A DNA stretch of 64,000 nt, taken from contig NZ_JACFTD010000007.1 in NCBI RefSeq assembly GCF_014282005.1, positions 178,832 through 242,831 on the forward strand, in the 5' to 3' direction. Made by a program: the position numbers and the translations under genes. The notes under the pieces were generated by a model. It did no database searches. It was not told the DNA's origin and saw nothing but the letters and a program-made list of their open reading frames with translations. Origin of the DNA: Sporosarcina sp. BP05. GTDB taxonomy: Bacteria > Bacillota > Bacilli > Bacillales_A > Planococcaceae. This document shows positions 33,306 through 41,936 of the stretch, piece after piece (positions within the stretch are counted from its first letter, which is position 1; each line of letters starts with the position of its first letter).

Positions 33306-34082
33306 TCATTCTAATTTCCCGACAATGAGCCGAATTTTATCTTTACGCGTTCTTCCTTCAATCGCAATCACTTTAAAACGACCCGAACCTCTAATTGATA
33401 TCATATCTGATTCTTGAAGCTCGAATGCTGGCTGATCCCTAACAGCCCAGTTTACTTTCACTTTTTCACCGTGTACCAGTGATGCCGCTTTTTGGCGTGG
33501 AATAGTGACTAATGCTGCGGTTACTACATCCAGTCGTAATGAACTAACGATATGCAGTTCCTCTGTCCATGTATCCGTAGTAACAATCCAGTCTTCCGGA
33601 CGTTTACTTTCTTCAACCGTCACTTTTGCTTTTCCAATCGATAAAAAATTAGCCGTCATATAATCCTTTAACTCATCAGCAACTGCAAACTGGACTTCAT
33701 CAGCTAGCACCCGGATGTCCCCGAATTTCGAACGGTCGATGCCTAAAGACATCATCGAGCCTAGGATGTCCTTGTGATCAAGTTTCAAAAACTTAGAAGC
33801 ATATTTAACATCAAACATGGCTATCCGATAATCTGCTGGTTCTGGCACATAATAATCTGGATAAATAAGAACTCTTCGTCTTTCCGCTGCTGGAAAAGCT
33901 CCATACAATCCGACTAGTAGCATCGAACTGCCCGCAAGCGATTCTACAATGCGCTGTTGCCTAGGATCCAGAAATCCCGTTAGTTTGGGAGAATAAGTAT
34001 CCTCCACTTCACGTATCCAGCCAATTGCCATTTCAATGAAAGGCTGTTCATCTTTTCTGAAATGCTGCAGTATCGTTTCCAT
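33306..34082 (-). CDS. ylmH: S4-domain RNA-binding protein YlmH
   Basis: 258 residues. An N-terminal YlmH domain (FLDPRQQRIVESLAG, YPDYYVPEPADYRIAMF) and a C-terminal S4 domain (about 180-258, LRLDVVTAALVTIPRQKA, then VKVNWAVRDQ and DMISIRGSGRFKV). In B. subtilis YlmH rescues stalled 50S-peptidyl-tRNA complexes, a route parallel to RqcH. RqcH is encoded in the same window. ATG after AAGGAGCCGATGAA. Separated from ylmG by a terminator-like hairpin. Confidence 0.93.
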   Translation of the reverse strand: METILQHFRKDEQPFIEMAIGWIREVEDTYSPKLTGFLDPRQQRIVESLAGSSMLLVGLYGAFPAAERRRVLIYPDYYVPEPADYRIAMFDVKYASKFLKLDHKDILGSMMSLGIDRSKFGDIRVLADEVQFAVADELKDYMTANFLSIGKAKVTVEESKRPEDWIVTTDTWTEELHIVSSLRLDVVTAALVTIPRQKAASLVHGEKVKVNWAVRDQPAFELQESDMISIRGSGRFKVIAIEGRTRKDKIRLIVGKLE

Positions 34083-34100
34083 TTCATCGGCTCCTTATAG

Positions 34101-34123
34101 AAAAATCCTCACATAAGTGAGGA
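34101..34123 (-). terminator. Intrinsic terminator between ylmG and ylmH
   Basis: TCCTCACTTATGTGAGGA followed by TTTTT on the minus strand. Confidence 0.75.
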
Positions 34124-34136
34124 CAACATAATCATT

Positions 34137-34412
34137 TTATAAAAGCATTCTAAATATTGCTGTAACACCATCAGAAATAAACCTCAACGCAAATATGCCA
34201 ACGATCGGTGATATATCAATCATTCCAAGTGGTGGGATAAATTTTCTGAAAAACCCTAAATAGGGTTCGGTAATCTTCCCAAGCATTATACCAAACTTAG
34301 TCTCACGTGAAGCAGGTATCCATGACATTAGTATATAAATAATAAGAAGTATTGAGTATATAGAGATTGCTCCTGATATACCTTGATAAATTAACCCTAA
34401 AATATTTTCCAT
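34137..34412 (-). CDS. ylmG: YggT-family membrane protein YlmG
   Basis: 91 residues with two hydrophobic segments (about 8-30 and 62-88). The family signature is present: ILMSWIPASRE and ITEPYLGFFRKFIPP followed by DISPIVGIFALRFI. The family is linked to division and septum positioning by its place beside sepF; the molecular role is not settled. Start follows GAGGTG. The next gene upstream, sepF, ends 27 bp away. Confidence 0.92.
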   Translation of the reverse strand: MENILGLIYQGISGAISIYSILLIIYILMSWIPASRETKFGIMLGKITEPYLGFFRKFIPPLGMIDISPIVGIFALRFISDGVTAIFRMLL

Positions 34413-34438
34413 TCTGTTTGGTACACCTCATTCAGATT

Positions 34439-34888
34439 CTATCGTTCGAAGTAATCGGAGATTGCACCAGCAACCTCCACATTTTCTGGTACACAAAGGA
34501 ATATATCCGTTCCAATTCGCTGAATATCTCCACCAAGCGCATAAACAGTACCGCTTAGGAAATCGACAATTCGAATTCCTTGATCACGTTCAATTCGCTG
34601 TAAATTCACAACAACTGCCCGTTTATTTTTCAAGTGCTCAGAAATATCTTGTGCCTCCGCATAGACTCGCGGCTCAATTAGTATGACTTTGGAAGACTTC
34701 TGAACACTTTGCAAACTGACAACCGTTGCTGATTGTTGTGGTTCGCCTGCTACTTGCTTCCTCATTGGTGCCCTGCCGCGCGGCTGTTCCTGCACAGGAC
34801 GCTGTTCTTCCCGGCGTGGCTGTTCTTGTACTTCTTTTTCTTCATCGTCCAAGTAAAACCATTTCTCAAACTTGTTTTTAATGCTCAT
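34439..34888 (-). CDS. sepF: Cell division protein SepF
   Basis: 149 residues. An N-terminal amphipathic membrane helix ([17 protein letters not shown]), a Gln/Arg-rich linker (residues about 20-60) and the C-terminal SepF fold ([49 protein letters not shown]). It anchors FtsZ filaments to the membrane with FtsA. The ATG overlaps the ylmE stop (ATGA). Confidence 0.96.
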   Translation of the reverse strand: MSIKNKFEKWFYLDDEEKEVQEQPRREEQRPVQEQPRGRAPMRKQVAGEPQQSATVVSLQSVQKSSKVILIEPRVYAEAQDISEHLKNKRAVVVNLQRIERDQGIRIVDFLSGTVYALGGDIQRIGTDIFLCVPENVEVAGAISDYFER

Positions 34889-35586
34889 ACGTCTCCCTCG
34901 CTTTCTGCTCCGACAAGTGCAGTCCCGATTCTTACATGGGTTGCACCTTCTTCAATAGCGATAATGAAATCATTTGACATTCCCATGGACAATTGAGTAC
35001 AAGGCGCATGTGGTAAACTTTTCGCTGAGATACCGTCTCGAAGTTCCCTTAATGACCGGAATACAGAACGAATCTCATCCATATCCTTAATGAATGGAGC
35101 CATTGTCATTAAACCTATAATTCGAACTTTATCATAAGGCGCTACTTCTTCAATAAATCTATCAAGTTCAGCTGGTGTTACACCTGATTTACTTGATTCA
35201 CCGGAAACATTCACTTGAATGAAACAATTAACAACATGATTGGCGCGCTTATGGATTTCTTTCACCAAACTCATTCGATCAATTGAATGTAAATAGTCAA
35301 TTTGATTGATGATTTCTTTCACTTTTCTGCTTTGAACATTACCGATGAAATGCCAAATCGCACCACCTTGTATCATTTCCTGTTTCCCTAGAAGGCCTTC
35401 AGGACGATTTTCGCCAAGATGGAGGATATTTTCTTCCAGCACTGCAGATGTTCTTGCTGCCGAAACTTCCTTCGTAACAGCAACGACCGTAACTTCAGAT
35501 CTGTTTCGACCTACGCGGTCACAAGTTGCTTGTATATCTTGTTCGATTTTTTGTATTCGTTGTTGTAAATTTCCCATTTTTATCAC
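34885..35586 (-). CDS. ylmE: PLP-binding protein YlmE (YggS family)
   Basis: 233 residues. Single-domain PLP barrel protein of the PLPBP family, maintaining PLP and amino acid homeostasis. The PLP lysine lies in [13 protein letters not shown], with [36 protein letters not shown] and [21 protein letters not shown] (in two parts) as family motifs. GTG 35586 is preferred because GAGG stands 7 bp ahead; ATG three codons later is possible. In B. subtilis ylmD lies upstream; it is absent here. Confidence 0.93.
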   Translation of the reverse strand: MIKMGNLQQRIQKIEQDIQATCDRVGRNRSEVTVVAVTKEVSAARTSAVLEENILHLGENRPEGLLGKQEMIQGGAIWHFIGNVQSRKVKEIINQIDYLHSIDRMSLVKEIHKRANHVVNCFIQVNVSGESSKSGVTPAELDRFIEEVAPYDKVRIIGLMTMAPFIKDMDEIRSVFRSLRELRDGISAKSLPHAPCTQLSMGMSNDFIIAIEEGATHVRIGTALVGAESEGDV

Positions 35587-35646
35587 TACTTTTCCTCAAT
35601 CTTTCACTTCATTGTACCAACCTAGGCTGAACATATCAATAATAAA

Positions 35647-35892
35647 TCATTTTTCTGCATTCTTTTTACCCACAAGCACAATATCTTTACCGATTGTTGT
35701 AATCTCTTTAAGATTGACTTTTTTCGTATCCTTGTCTTTTGTATCAAAAAAACTGTTTCGTTCTCCACCGCCGACATGCAAGGATTCAACTTTTCCAGTT
35801 ACAGTATCAATCGTTGCATCCTGGACGAATCCTAGGAATGTCCCCTTAGTAGCGTCGATAACCTCTTTTTTTTGTATTTCTGAAAACCTCAT
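35647..35892 (-). CDS. ylmC: YlmC/YmxH-family PRC-barrel protein
   Basis: 81 residues from ATG 35892 (MRFSEIQKKEVIDATKG), behind AGGAGGGATTTT. The PRC-barrel pattern is GTFLGFVQDATIDTVTGKV then ESLHVGGGERN. The family is annotated as sporulation-related, but a mechanism is not known. It stands between sigG and ylmE as in other Bacillales; ylmA and ylmD of B. subtilis are absent from this stretch. Confidence 0.88.
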   Translation of the reverse strand: MRFSEIQKKEVIDATKGTFLGFVQDATIDTVTGKVESLHVGGGERNSFFDTKDKDTKKVNLKEITTIGKDIVLVGKKNAEK

Positions 35893-35933
35893 AAAATCCC
35901 TCCTTACAGTGAATATATGCACACAGGCGCAAG

Positions 35934-35964
35934 AAAAAACGCAATGCAGTTAGCGCATTGCGTT
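35934..35964 (-). terminator. Intrinsic terminator after sigG
   Basis: AACGCAATGCGCTAACTGCATTGCGTT with a T6 run on the minus strand. Confidence 0.9.
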
Positions 35965-35974
35965 AGATTTATCA

Positions 35975-36754
35975 TTATTGTTCCATTCCATCACGAATGG
36001 TTTTAACAGCACTTTTTTCCAGTCTTGAAATTTGGGCTTGTGAAATGCCTAATTCCTTGGCTATCTCAGTCTGCGTTTGTCCCAAATAAAACCGTTTTGA
36101 AAGAATTGCTTGCTGCCTTTCATCCATACTAGATACAGTATCTTTTACAGATACATACGTCAGCCACCGTTCTTCTGAAACCGTTTTGTCCTGTATCTGA
36201 TCCATCATGAACACAGGATCACCGCCATCGCCATTCATTGGCTCATGAAGTGACATAGGATCTTGAATTGCATCAAGTGCAAAGAGAATATCGTCGGCAG
36301 GTATACCTGTCACTTCAGACAAATCCGAAATTCGCGGTTCTTTTTGATTATCGTTAATGAACTGCTCTTTCGCTCTAATTGCCTTATAAGCGGTATCTCG
36401 AAGTGATCTCGATACCCGTATTGAATGATGATCACGTAGATGTCTTTTAATTTCCCCAATAATCATCGGTACTGCGTATGTTGAAAATCTGACATTATGT
36501 TTCAAATCGAAATTGTCTATTGATTTAAGTAAGCCGATACATCCGACTTGAAATAAATCATCCGCTTGTTCCCCCCTGTATGCAAATCTTTGTACCAGAC
36601 TGAGGACGAGTCGCAAATTGCCAATGACGAGCTCTTCCCTTGCTGCATGATCTCCGCTCTGCAACCTGATAAACGTTGCTTTCATCACGTCGTTTGTGAG
36701 TAACGGCAATTCGGACGTATCGATTCCACAAATTTCAACTCTTGTACGTACCAT
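35975..36754 (-). CDS. sigG: RNA polymerase sigma-G factor (forespore)
   Basis: 259 residues from ATG 36754 (MVRTRVEICGIDTSELP), with GGAGG 8 bp ahead, matching the usual 260-residue length. Region 2 reads RLVLSLVQRFAYRGEQADDL and FQVGCIGLLKSIDNFDL, then RFSTYAVPMIIGEIKRHLRD. Region 4 carries AKELGISQAQISRLEKSAV. It drives late forespore gene expression. A sigma-F-type promoter lies upstream. Confidence 0.97.
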   Translation of the reverse strand: MVRTRVEICGIDTSELPLLTNDVMKATFIRLQSGDHAAREELVIGNLRLVLSLVQRFAYRGEQADDLFQVGCIGLLKSIDNFDLKHNVRFSTYAVPMIIGEIKRHLRDHHSIRVSRSLRDTAYKAIRAKEQFINDNQKEPRISDLSEVTGIPADDILFALDAIQDPMSLHEPMNGDGGDPVFMMDQIQDKTVSEERWLTYVSVKDTVSSMDERQQAILSKRFYLGQTQTEIAKELGISQAQISRLEKSAVKTIRDGMEQ

Positions 36755-36792
36755 TCGCTTTTCCTCCGCATTCTGTAGATGACTGTACAAGA

Positions 36793-36821
36793 TAGTCTGT
36801 CCGCAGTCGTCCAGAATATGC
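36793..36821 (-). promoter_or_regulatory. Sigma-F/sigma-G type promoter for sigG
   Basis: GCATA (36817-36821), 14-bp spacer, GGACAGACTA (36793-36802) on the minus strand. This fits the sigma-F consensus GYATA with -10 GGnnAnanTR, as expected for sigG switched on in the forespore. Confidence 0.65.
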
Positions 36822-36848
36822 GGGAATCAGCATCGCCAATTTCAACCA

Positions 36849-37559
36849 TTATGCAATCGGATGATTCAAGCTTTCACGCAGTTCCGAGATAATTTTCTTT
36901 TCAAGCCGTGAAATATAGGATTGAGAAATTCCAAGCAGTTCTGCCACTTCTTTTTGTGTCATTTCCTCTTGTCCCGTCAAACCGAAACGGCATTCCATAA
37001 TGTAGCGCTCTCGTTCATCGAGACTCGTAATCGCTTCAATCATATGCTGACGCTCGATTTTTCTTTCGACATCATCGATGATAATATGCTCATCTGTACC
37101 AAGAATATCCGATAACAGTAATTCATTCCCGTCCGCATCTGAATTTAACGGTTCATCAAAAGAAATTTCGGATCGTGTCTTGTTTGTTTTTCGAAGATGC
37201 ATCAGAATCTCATTTTCAATACAGCGGGATGCATAAGTGGCTAACTTGATGTTTTTGTCGGTTTTAAAAGTTTCGATTGCCTTTATAAGTCCGATAGCAC
37301 CTATGCTGATAAGATCTTCAATATGTGTATTCGTGTTATCAAAACGACGCGCAATGTAAACAACAAGACGAAGATTTTTTTCAATTAACCTGTCACGCGC
37401 GTTCATATCGCCGTTCATAAATGCTGCGATTGTTATTGCTTCTTCTTCCCGGGTCAATGGCTTTGGAAGGGATTCATGGCCTCCGATATAGTATGTGCCG
37501 CTTTTTCGTTTAAAAAAGCTGGTGATTATCGACATCCATTTTCTAAATTTATACAGCAT
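36849..37559 (-). CDS. sigE: Pro-sigma-E, mother-cell sigma factor
   Basis: 236 residues from ATG 37559 ([16 protein letters not shown]), behind AGGGGA and overlapping the spoIIGA stop by 11 bp. The N-terminal about 28 residues are amphipathic and correspond to the pro-sequence removed by SpoIIGA. Region 2 shows [37 protein letters not shown] and [20 protein letters not shown]. Region 4 has [19 protein letters not shown]. Confidence 0.97.
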   Translation of the reverse strand: MLYKFRKWMSIITSFFKRKSGTYYIGGHESLPKPLTREEEAITIAAFMNGDMNARDRLIEKNLRLVVYIARRFDNTNTHIEDLISIGAIGLIKAIETFKTDKNIKLATYASRCIENEILMHLRKTNKTRSEISFDEPLNSDADGNELLLSDILGTDEHIIIDDVERKIERQHMIEAITSLDERERYIMECRFGLTGQEEMTQKEVAELLGISQSYISRLEKKIISELRESLNHPIA

Positions 37560-38403
37560 AAACAGTTCCCCTCTCCCCATTTAATGACTCCATTGCGGAT
37601 ACATGCAAGATAGCTCCCGCGCCGTCCGGATAACGGCGGTCATTCTTTGTCACTACAATATAACCTGGTTCCAACGCGTTACCTCCCCCTAAAATCCATC
37701 GCTTGAATCGAAAACCAACTGCCCAGGATTGACCTTGTACCGTCATTAATCGAATCAGCCGTATTTGTTTGTGATAGCCACCAGGAAACTCCGACATTGA
37801 AGGTGTCCCCTGAGGATTCCAAGCAAGCAAAGGCTTCATCAAATCTTCCGGTATATGTTTTTCCAGCGCCTTTAACGATACAAAATGGACAGGTGAACCT
37901 GATAATGGCTCCGTGCAACCGTTCCCCGAATCGATGAAAACATCAACCTCAACATCTGCATCCCAAATAGAGAGTACGGAAGACGCCCGAAGTGCGGATA
38001 CATGACGTGCAGTTCTGACATCAAGCCACTTTTTTCTCATGAAATAAAGAGAGACGTATGCGACAACTGCATAGGCAAGAACTGCAAATGATGAACTGGA
38101 CATATGGACGCGATATTGAAAAGCCGTTAGTAAACCACCAGCAAAGACCGCTCCTACCAAAACCATTGTCGCAGACTTTTTCCACAGCTCAAAAGCCTTT
38201 CCAAAAGCGCAAACGGTCATGCAAATAAAAGATAAAACCACAACACTCACCGATGATGGAAAGATAACGACAGGCATCGCACCCGCAAAAGAGGCGAACA
38301 ATAGTCGTCCGCGGGAGGCTTGTACGTTTCCAACTTTGTTGGCGAATGAAAGAATTGCATAATTAAACAGCATATTCACTCCGACAATGAATTCCCCATA
38401 CAT
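37549..38403 (-). CDS. spoIIGA: Sporulation sigma-E processing peptidase SpoIIGA
   Basis: 284 residues, somewhat shorter than the B. subtilis protein. Five N-terminal membrane helices (about 1-150) and a C-terminal aspartic protease-like domain with the DSG active-site motif in [16 protein letters not shown]. It cleaves pro-sigma-E at the sporulation septum. ATG after AGGGAGGGCGGCTT. Immediately overlaps sigE. Confidence 0.95.
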   Translation of the reverse strand: MYGEFIVGVNMLFNYAILSFANKVGNVQASRGRLLFASFAGAMPVVIFPSSVSVVVLSFICMTVCAFGKAFELWKKSATMVLVGAVFAGGLLTAFQYRVHMSSSSFAVLAYAVVAYVSLYFMRKKWLDVRTARHVSALRASSVLSIWDADVEVDVFIDSGNGCTEPLSGSPVHFVSLKALEKHIPEDLMKPLLAWNPQGTPSMSEFPGGYHKQIRLIRLMTVQGQSWAVGFRFKRWILGGGNALEPGYIVVTKNDRRYPDGAGAILHVSAMESLNGERGTVYAV

Positions 38404-38451
38404 AAGCCGCCCTCCCTGACAACAACGATAGCACCTATGCCGTAAAATGTT

Positions 38452-38489
38452 TGTCGGAACTAGGGGCAGGCAAAAAAAAGAAATCGACA
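38452..38489. promoter_or_regulatory. Possible Spo0A boxes upstream of spoIIGA
   Basis: TGTCGGA on the plus strand (38452-38458) and TGTCGAT on the minus strand (38483-38489) each differ by one base from the 0A-box TGTCGAA, 50-85 bp upstream of the spoIIGA start, where Spo0A acts on the B. subtilis spoIIG promoter. I could not place a convincing -10. Confidence 0.4.
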
Positions 38490-38536
38490 GGATTCGATTT
38501 CAGATTTCGGGTGAGCTAGTTGATTGAAAGAAGAGA

Positions 38537-38587
38537 TATGATCGGTTGGTTGGGTTATATGATCGGTCGGCTACGCTTTATGATCGG
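38537..38587. repeat. Three direct repeats with exact 21-bp period
   Basis: TATGATCGG occurs at 38537-38545, 38558-38566 and 38579-38587, each start 21 bp after the last, with looser similarity in the rest of each unit. It lies between the spoIIGA control region and the TnpB element end. Confidence 0.75.
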
Positions 38588-38639
38588 GCACCCAACAATA
38601 ATCAGCCATCACCTAATCCACTTCATACCGAACCAAACC

Positions 38640-38888
38640 TGACAACTCCCACCGCTAAAGCAGTGGGGTTCTAGGATACAGCGGCAAATTGTTGCCTAGT
38701 ACACTTCTCAACAGTATCCTTATCTTTCCTTGCGAAAAGAGTTTCTACCGAAGCACTGGTGTACGTTCTACTAGAACATTAACGGACGTATTGCGTTTCG
38801 CAAGGCACTTCTCCAAGCAGGCGCTAGACCCCTTGTGTGCTTATCGTTCCGCTTCTCTTGGGCGTTTCACGACCAATCAGGTTTGTGA
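38640..38888 (-). ncRNA. Candidate omega (reRNA) region at the TnpB 3' end
   Basis: In TnpB systems the guide RNA derives from the 3' end of tnpB and the element's right end, and the guide is the flanking DNA. Here 249 bp between the tnpB stop and the right-end hairpin contain no gene and several pairing stretches, ending AACCCCACTGC.../...GCGGTGGGAGTTGTC. The guide would start near AGGTTTGGTTCGG. This is position-based inference. Confidence 0.5.
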
Positions 38889-40373
38889 TTAGGCGACAAA
38901 CCAACGCAATGTTTGACTAGATGATTGTGTTAGACGTGCAATCTCACGGGTATGCAGGTTAACAAAGTTGTCCCATTGTGCGTTGCATACATCTACGTCA
39001 ATGGAATTGAGTTTTTCAGTCGTGTTTCCGATTAAGAAAGCACTGTATAAATCGCGTTGGATACGAAGTCCTCCAACACCATTCCATCGTTCCGAAAGTT
39101 GTTTCTTTGTGTATTCCCCAGTCAAATGATTGAACTGACTGGCCTTTGTCGCATAGGTATCTATCTTTTTGATGGACCGTTGTTGATAACCAAGTTTTCG
39201 ATCGATGATCTCGAGTAGCATGGCAGGGGCACGGTTGGCGATTGACTTCCCAAACCGTTTCTTACGGTTGATCTTGCCGTTCTTCTGATTGCGTGTTGTC
39301 TTCTTCGCTCGCTTTTGTAGCGATTGAAACCGCATCGTTTCCACGCGTATATCAGAACCGAGCGCAAGGATCTCGTTCGCTAACTTCTCATGTGACATTT
39401 TCCGTTGAACTGCGACTTTTCGATAGTGTTCCTTGCGTTTCTTAAGCAGCTTCCTGTACCGGTAGGAAAAGTTCCAGATATGTCTACCTTTCTTCACTGT
39501 TCCATTTTCATTGAAATTATCCGGGTTAGTGGCCCTTTTAGAGCGATCCATTTTGCGTTGGATACTTCGCAGCTCAGCTTCATCTACGTTACACGCTGGC
39601 GCAAGTTCACGAAGTGCTACCGTGTTTTCACTACTGATTGCGATGGTAGAAGTGCCAATATCAATTCCTACACGTTTGGCCTCATCATTCGCAACCTTTC
39701 GCTTTGATTTTATTGGTGGGTAGCCCTCTTGAATCAGTTGTACGAAGTAGCGAACCTTGCCACGTATTTCAACCTTCAAGATTCGCACGTACTTTGTCTG
39801 ATCTAGCAAGGCGAGGTGTGCATATTTATCCCTAGCTTTGGGTGCAATGGGCATACAAAGCCAGTTCTTAGGCTTCGGATGTTTCTTTGTTGGCTTATCT
39901 CCCCAAAGAATATGGCCATCCGCATACCGCATACCTGTCGTATTTGATTTATTTTCAATGGAAATCGCATCATTAAACGCTTTAAAATGTACGTTTTTTG
40001 CTTGTCTAAAATGGAGTTTCTCAACTGCTTGAAAAGCCCGAGTCGCAAGTTTTTGTGCTTCAAAACTACCGATATTTTCTTTGAATTTGTGTTGAACAGA
40101 TTTCACGAAATCGTGCAAACCGTATTCCGAAAAGCCATAGGATAAACGGATATCTGATAGCTGTTTGCTACGCTCTTTGGACTTAGGTTCATTTAATAAA
40201 GCGCGATACTTTTTATCCACTTTCACACGATTATGACGTTTGAGGGCTTCACCTAAACAAGAATTGTAGACGTTCCGAGCAATCTTAAATTTCTTCTCCA
40301 AACGATGTTGTTGCCAAACAGGAATAGCTAGCGGAAGCTCAATTGTATAGGTCGGAGTACGTTTTCTTGCCAT
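38889..40373 (-). CDS. tnpB: TnpB-type RNA-guided nuclease lacking the usual zinc ribbon
   Basis: 494 residues from ATG 40373 (MARKRTPTYTIELPLA), behind AAAGGTG; the frame extends 28 codons further upstream without support. RuvC motifs: GIDIGTSTIAIS (Asp238), RVETMRFQSL (Glu345) and QRDLYSAFLIGN (Asp441), so the nuclease triad looks intact. Between RuvC-II and -III typical TnpB has a four-cysteine zinc ribbon (SKTCSxCG). Here the segment reads KASQFNHLTGEYTKKQLSER, with no CxxC pair, and about 50 residues follow RuvC-III. TnpB cuts DNA matching its guide and helps retain the element (family knowledge). Confidence 0.9.
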   Translation of the reverse strand: MARKRTPTYTIELPLAIPVWQQHRLEKKFKIARNVYNSCLGEALKRHNRVKVDKKYRALLNEPKSKERSKQLSDIRLSYGFSEYGLHDFVKSVQHKFKENIGSFEAQKLATRAFQAVEKLHFRQAKNVHFKAFNDAISIENKSNTTGMRYADGHILWGDKPTKKHPKPKNWLCMPIAPKARDKYAHLALLDQTKYVRILKVEIRGKVRYFVQLIQEGYPPIKSKRKVANDEAKRVGIDIGTSTIAISSENTVALRELAPACNVDEAELRSIQRKMDRSKRATNPDNFNENGTVKKGRHIWNFSYRYRKLLKKRKEHYRKVAVQRKMSHEKLANEILALGSDIRVETMRFQSLQKRAKKTTRNQKNGKINRKKRFGKSIANRAPAMLLEIIDRKLGYQQRSIKKIDTYATKASQFNHLTGEYTKKQLSERWNGVGGLRIQRDLYSAFLIGNTTEKLNSIDVDVCNAQWDNFVNLHTREIARLTQSSSQTLRWFVA

Positions 40374-40617
40374 TGGTTTTAGCACCTTTCTAGTGACGCT
40401 TTTTCTGATTCCCAACATAATCAAGTAGATATTGAAACGATTGTTGATGAATGACACAGATATTTTTGTGTTTCTATATTCGTGCTTTCATTATACCACT
40501 TCACACATACGTTCGTACATTAGTAGTCCTAATATTCCAAAAATGCGGAGCGATAGATTTTCGTATTTCGGGTTTTGACGCGGCAGAAGCCACGCCTTAT
40601 CCCGACCTCGCTATCAT

Positions 40618-40638
40618 CCCAACCCTAAAGGAATTGGG
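40618..40638 (-). repeat. Left-end hairpin of the TnpB element
   Basis: On the coding (minus) strand CCCAATTC and GGTTGGG pair with two G-T wobbles around a CTTTA loop, echoing the right-end hairpin. The 240 bp between it and tnpB hold the tnpB promoter region and no other gene. Confidence 0.55.
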
Positions 40639-40660
40639 CTTTCTCGCTCGGAAAGTCTGT

Positions 40661-40707
40661 AAAAAAAGCTTTCCGAAAAGTGCAATTGCACTTTTCGGAA
40701 AGCTTTT
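40661..40707 (-). terminator. Intrinsic terminator after ftsZ
   Basis: Perfect palindrome: AAAGCTTTCCGAAAAGTGCA and its complement meet at AATT, followed by a T-run on the minus strand, 13 bp after the ftsZ stop. The TnpB element begins about 20 bp further on. Confidence 0.93.
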
Positions 40708-40719
40708 GGTCTTTCATTA

Positions 40720-41895
40720 TTAACGGCGACGATTGCGTAAAAACGTCGGAATATCGAGCGTGTCATCCTGTTGACTACTTTGAGGTTGGCGTGTCGGTTC
40801 CGGTTGTTGGAACTGTGGCGCTTCCTCTCTGCTACGCTCCCGTGTTGGTGGCTGTTGTGTTGACGGTTGCTGCTCACGAGTCGTTTGAGTACGACTTGCA
40901 CCGAAGCCAGGGCTTCTTGCAGGACGTGCTACGGTAAGCTGTTCTTCACTGAAGCCTGTTGCAATGACTGTTACGATAATTTCATCCTTCAAGTTGTCAT
41001 TAATGACAGAACCGAAGATCATATTCACATCTTCATCTGAAGCTGAAGCAACGATATCTGCGGCTTCCTGTACTTCGAATAGACTCAAGTTTGAACCACC
41101 TGTGATATTCATAAGCACACCTTTTGCACCGTCGATTGACGTTTCGAGCAGTGGGCTTGAAATGGCTTTTTTCGCCGCTTCAGCTGCACGATTTTCTCCT
41201 GTAGACATCCCAATCCCCATCAGGGCAGAGCCTTTATTGGACATGATTGTCTTAACGTCAGCAAAGTCCAAGTTGATAAGTCCAGGGACTGCGATCAAGT
41301 CGGAAATACCTTGAACCCCTTGACGAAGTACATTATCAGCTTCACGGAAAGCTTCTAGCATCGGCGTATTTTTATCTACAATTTCAAGCAATTTATCATT
41401 AGGAATAACGATAAGTGTATCCACAGATTCTTTCATAGATGTTATACCGCCGATTGCCTGTGTCTGACGTTTCCGCCCTTCAAAAGTGAACGGTCTAGTC
41501 ACAACACCTACAGTCAGTGCACCTAGATCTTTCGCAATTTGCGCGATGACCGGAGCAGCCCCAGTTCCTGTTCCACCGCCCATGCCTGCAGTAACAAATA
41601 CCATATCAGATCCACGCAATGCTTCTTCGATTTGTTCTCTGCTTTCTTCAGCAGCTTTTTTACCAACTTCCGGATTCGCACCAGCTCCAAGTCCGCGTGT
41701 CAATTTACCACCAATCTGCAATTTCACTTCAGCAGTTGAAAGATTTAATGCCTGTGCATCCGTATTCACCGCGATAAATTCCACACCTTGCACACCATGT
41801 TCAATCATTCTATTTACAGCATTATTACCGCCACCGCCAACACCAATTACTTTGATGACTGCTAACGCGTCAACATTCGTATCAAATTCTAGCAT
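40720..41895 (-). CDS. ftsZ: Cell division GTPase FtsZ
   Basis: 391 residues. Tubulin-like GTPase forming the Z ring. GTP motifs [13 protein letters not shown] and [11 protein letters not shown], and the T7 loop [12 protein letters not shown] Gln/Pro/Arg-rich linker (about 320-375) ends in the conserved C-terminal peptide [12 protein letters not shown] that binds SepF and FtsA. Start after AGGAGGAGAGACG. Last gene of the dcw cluster. Confidence 0.98.
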   Translation of the reverse strand: MLEFDTNVDALAVIKVIGVGGGGNNAVNRMIEHGVQGVEFIAVNTDAQALNLSTAEVKLQIGGKLTRGLGAGANPEVGKKAAEESREQIEEALRGSDMVFVTAGMGGGTGTGAAPVIAQIAKDLGALTVGVVTRPFTFEGRKRQTQAIGGITSMKESVDTLIVIPNDKLLEIVDKNTPMLEAFREADNVLRQGVQGISDLIAVPGLINLDFADVKTIMSNKGSALMGIGMSTGENRAAEAAKKAISSPLLETSIDGAKGVLMNITGGSNLSLFEVQEAADIVASASDEDVNMIFGSVINDNLKDEIIVTVIATGFSEEQLTVARPARSPGFGASRTQTTREQQPSTQQPPTRERSREEAPQFQQPEPTRQPQSSQQDDTLDIPTFLRNRRR

Positions 41896-41936
41896 CGTCT
41901 CTCCTCCTAGTCCATTTCATACAGTTGTTCATTGAC

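Larger units (their letters stand above)
38640..40640 (-). mobile_element. Solo TnpB element (IS200/IS605-group, IS1341-like), no TnpA
   Basis: A tnpB gene flanked by subterminal hairpins at both ends. The right end (coding strand) has CCCACTGC TTTA GCGGTGGG, an 8-bp stem with one wobble (38647-38666 region). The left end has CCCAATTC CTTTA GGTTGGG (40618-40638). Both share a CTTTA-type loop and GGG stems. No tnpA is present, so it moves, if at all, with help from elsewhere. Exact ends are not certain. It separates spoIIGA from the ftsZ terminator without breaking a gene. Confidence 0.75.

Noticed and set aside
35345..35953. 202-codon plus-strand open frame opposite ylmE and ylmC
   Set aside because: Shadow of conserved minus-strand genes, and it runs through the sigG terminator.
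38537..38587. CRISPR or VNTR
   Set aside because: Only three 9-bp exact matches with diverged remainders; too short for either.
38889..40457. TldR-like nuclease-dead regulator
   Set aside because: All three RuvC acidic residues are present, so catalytic loss is not supported.
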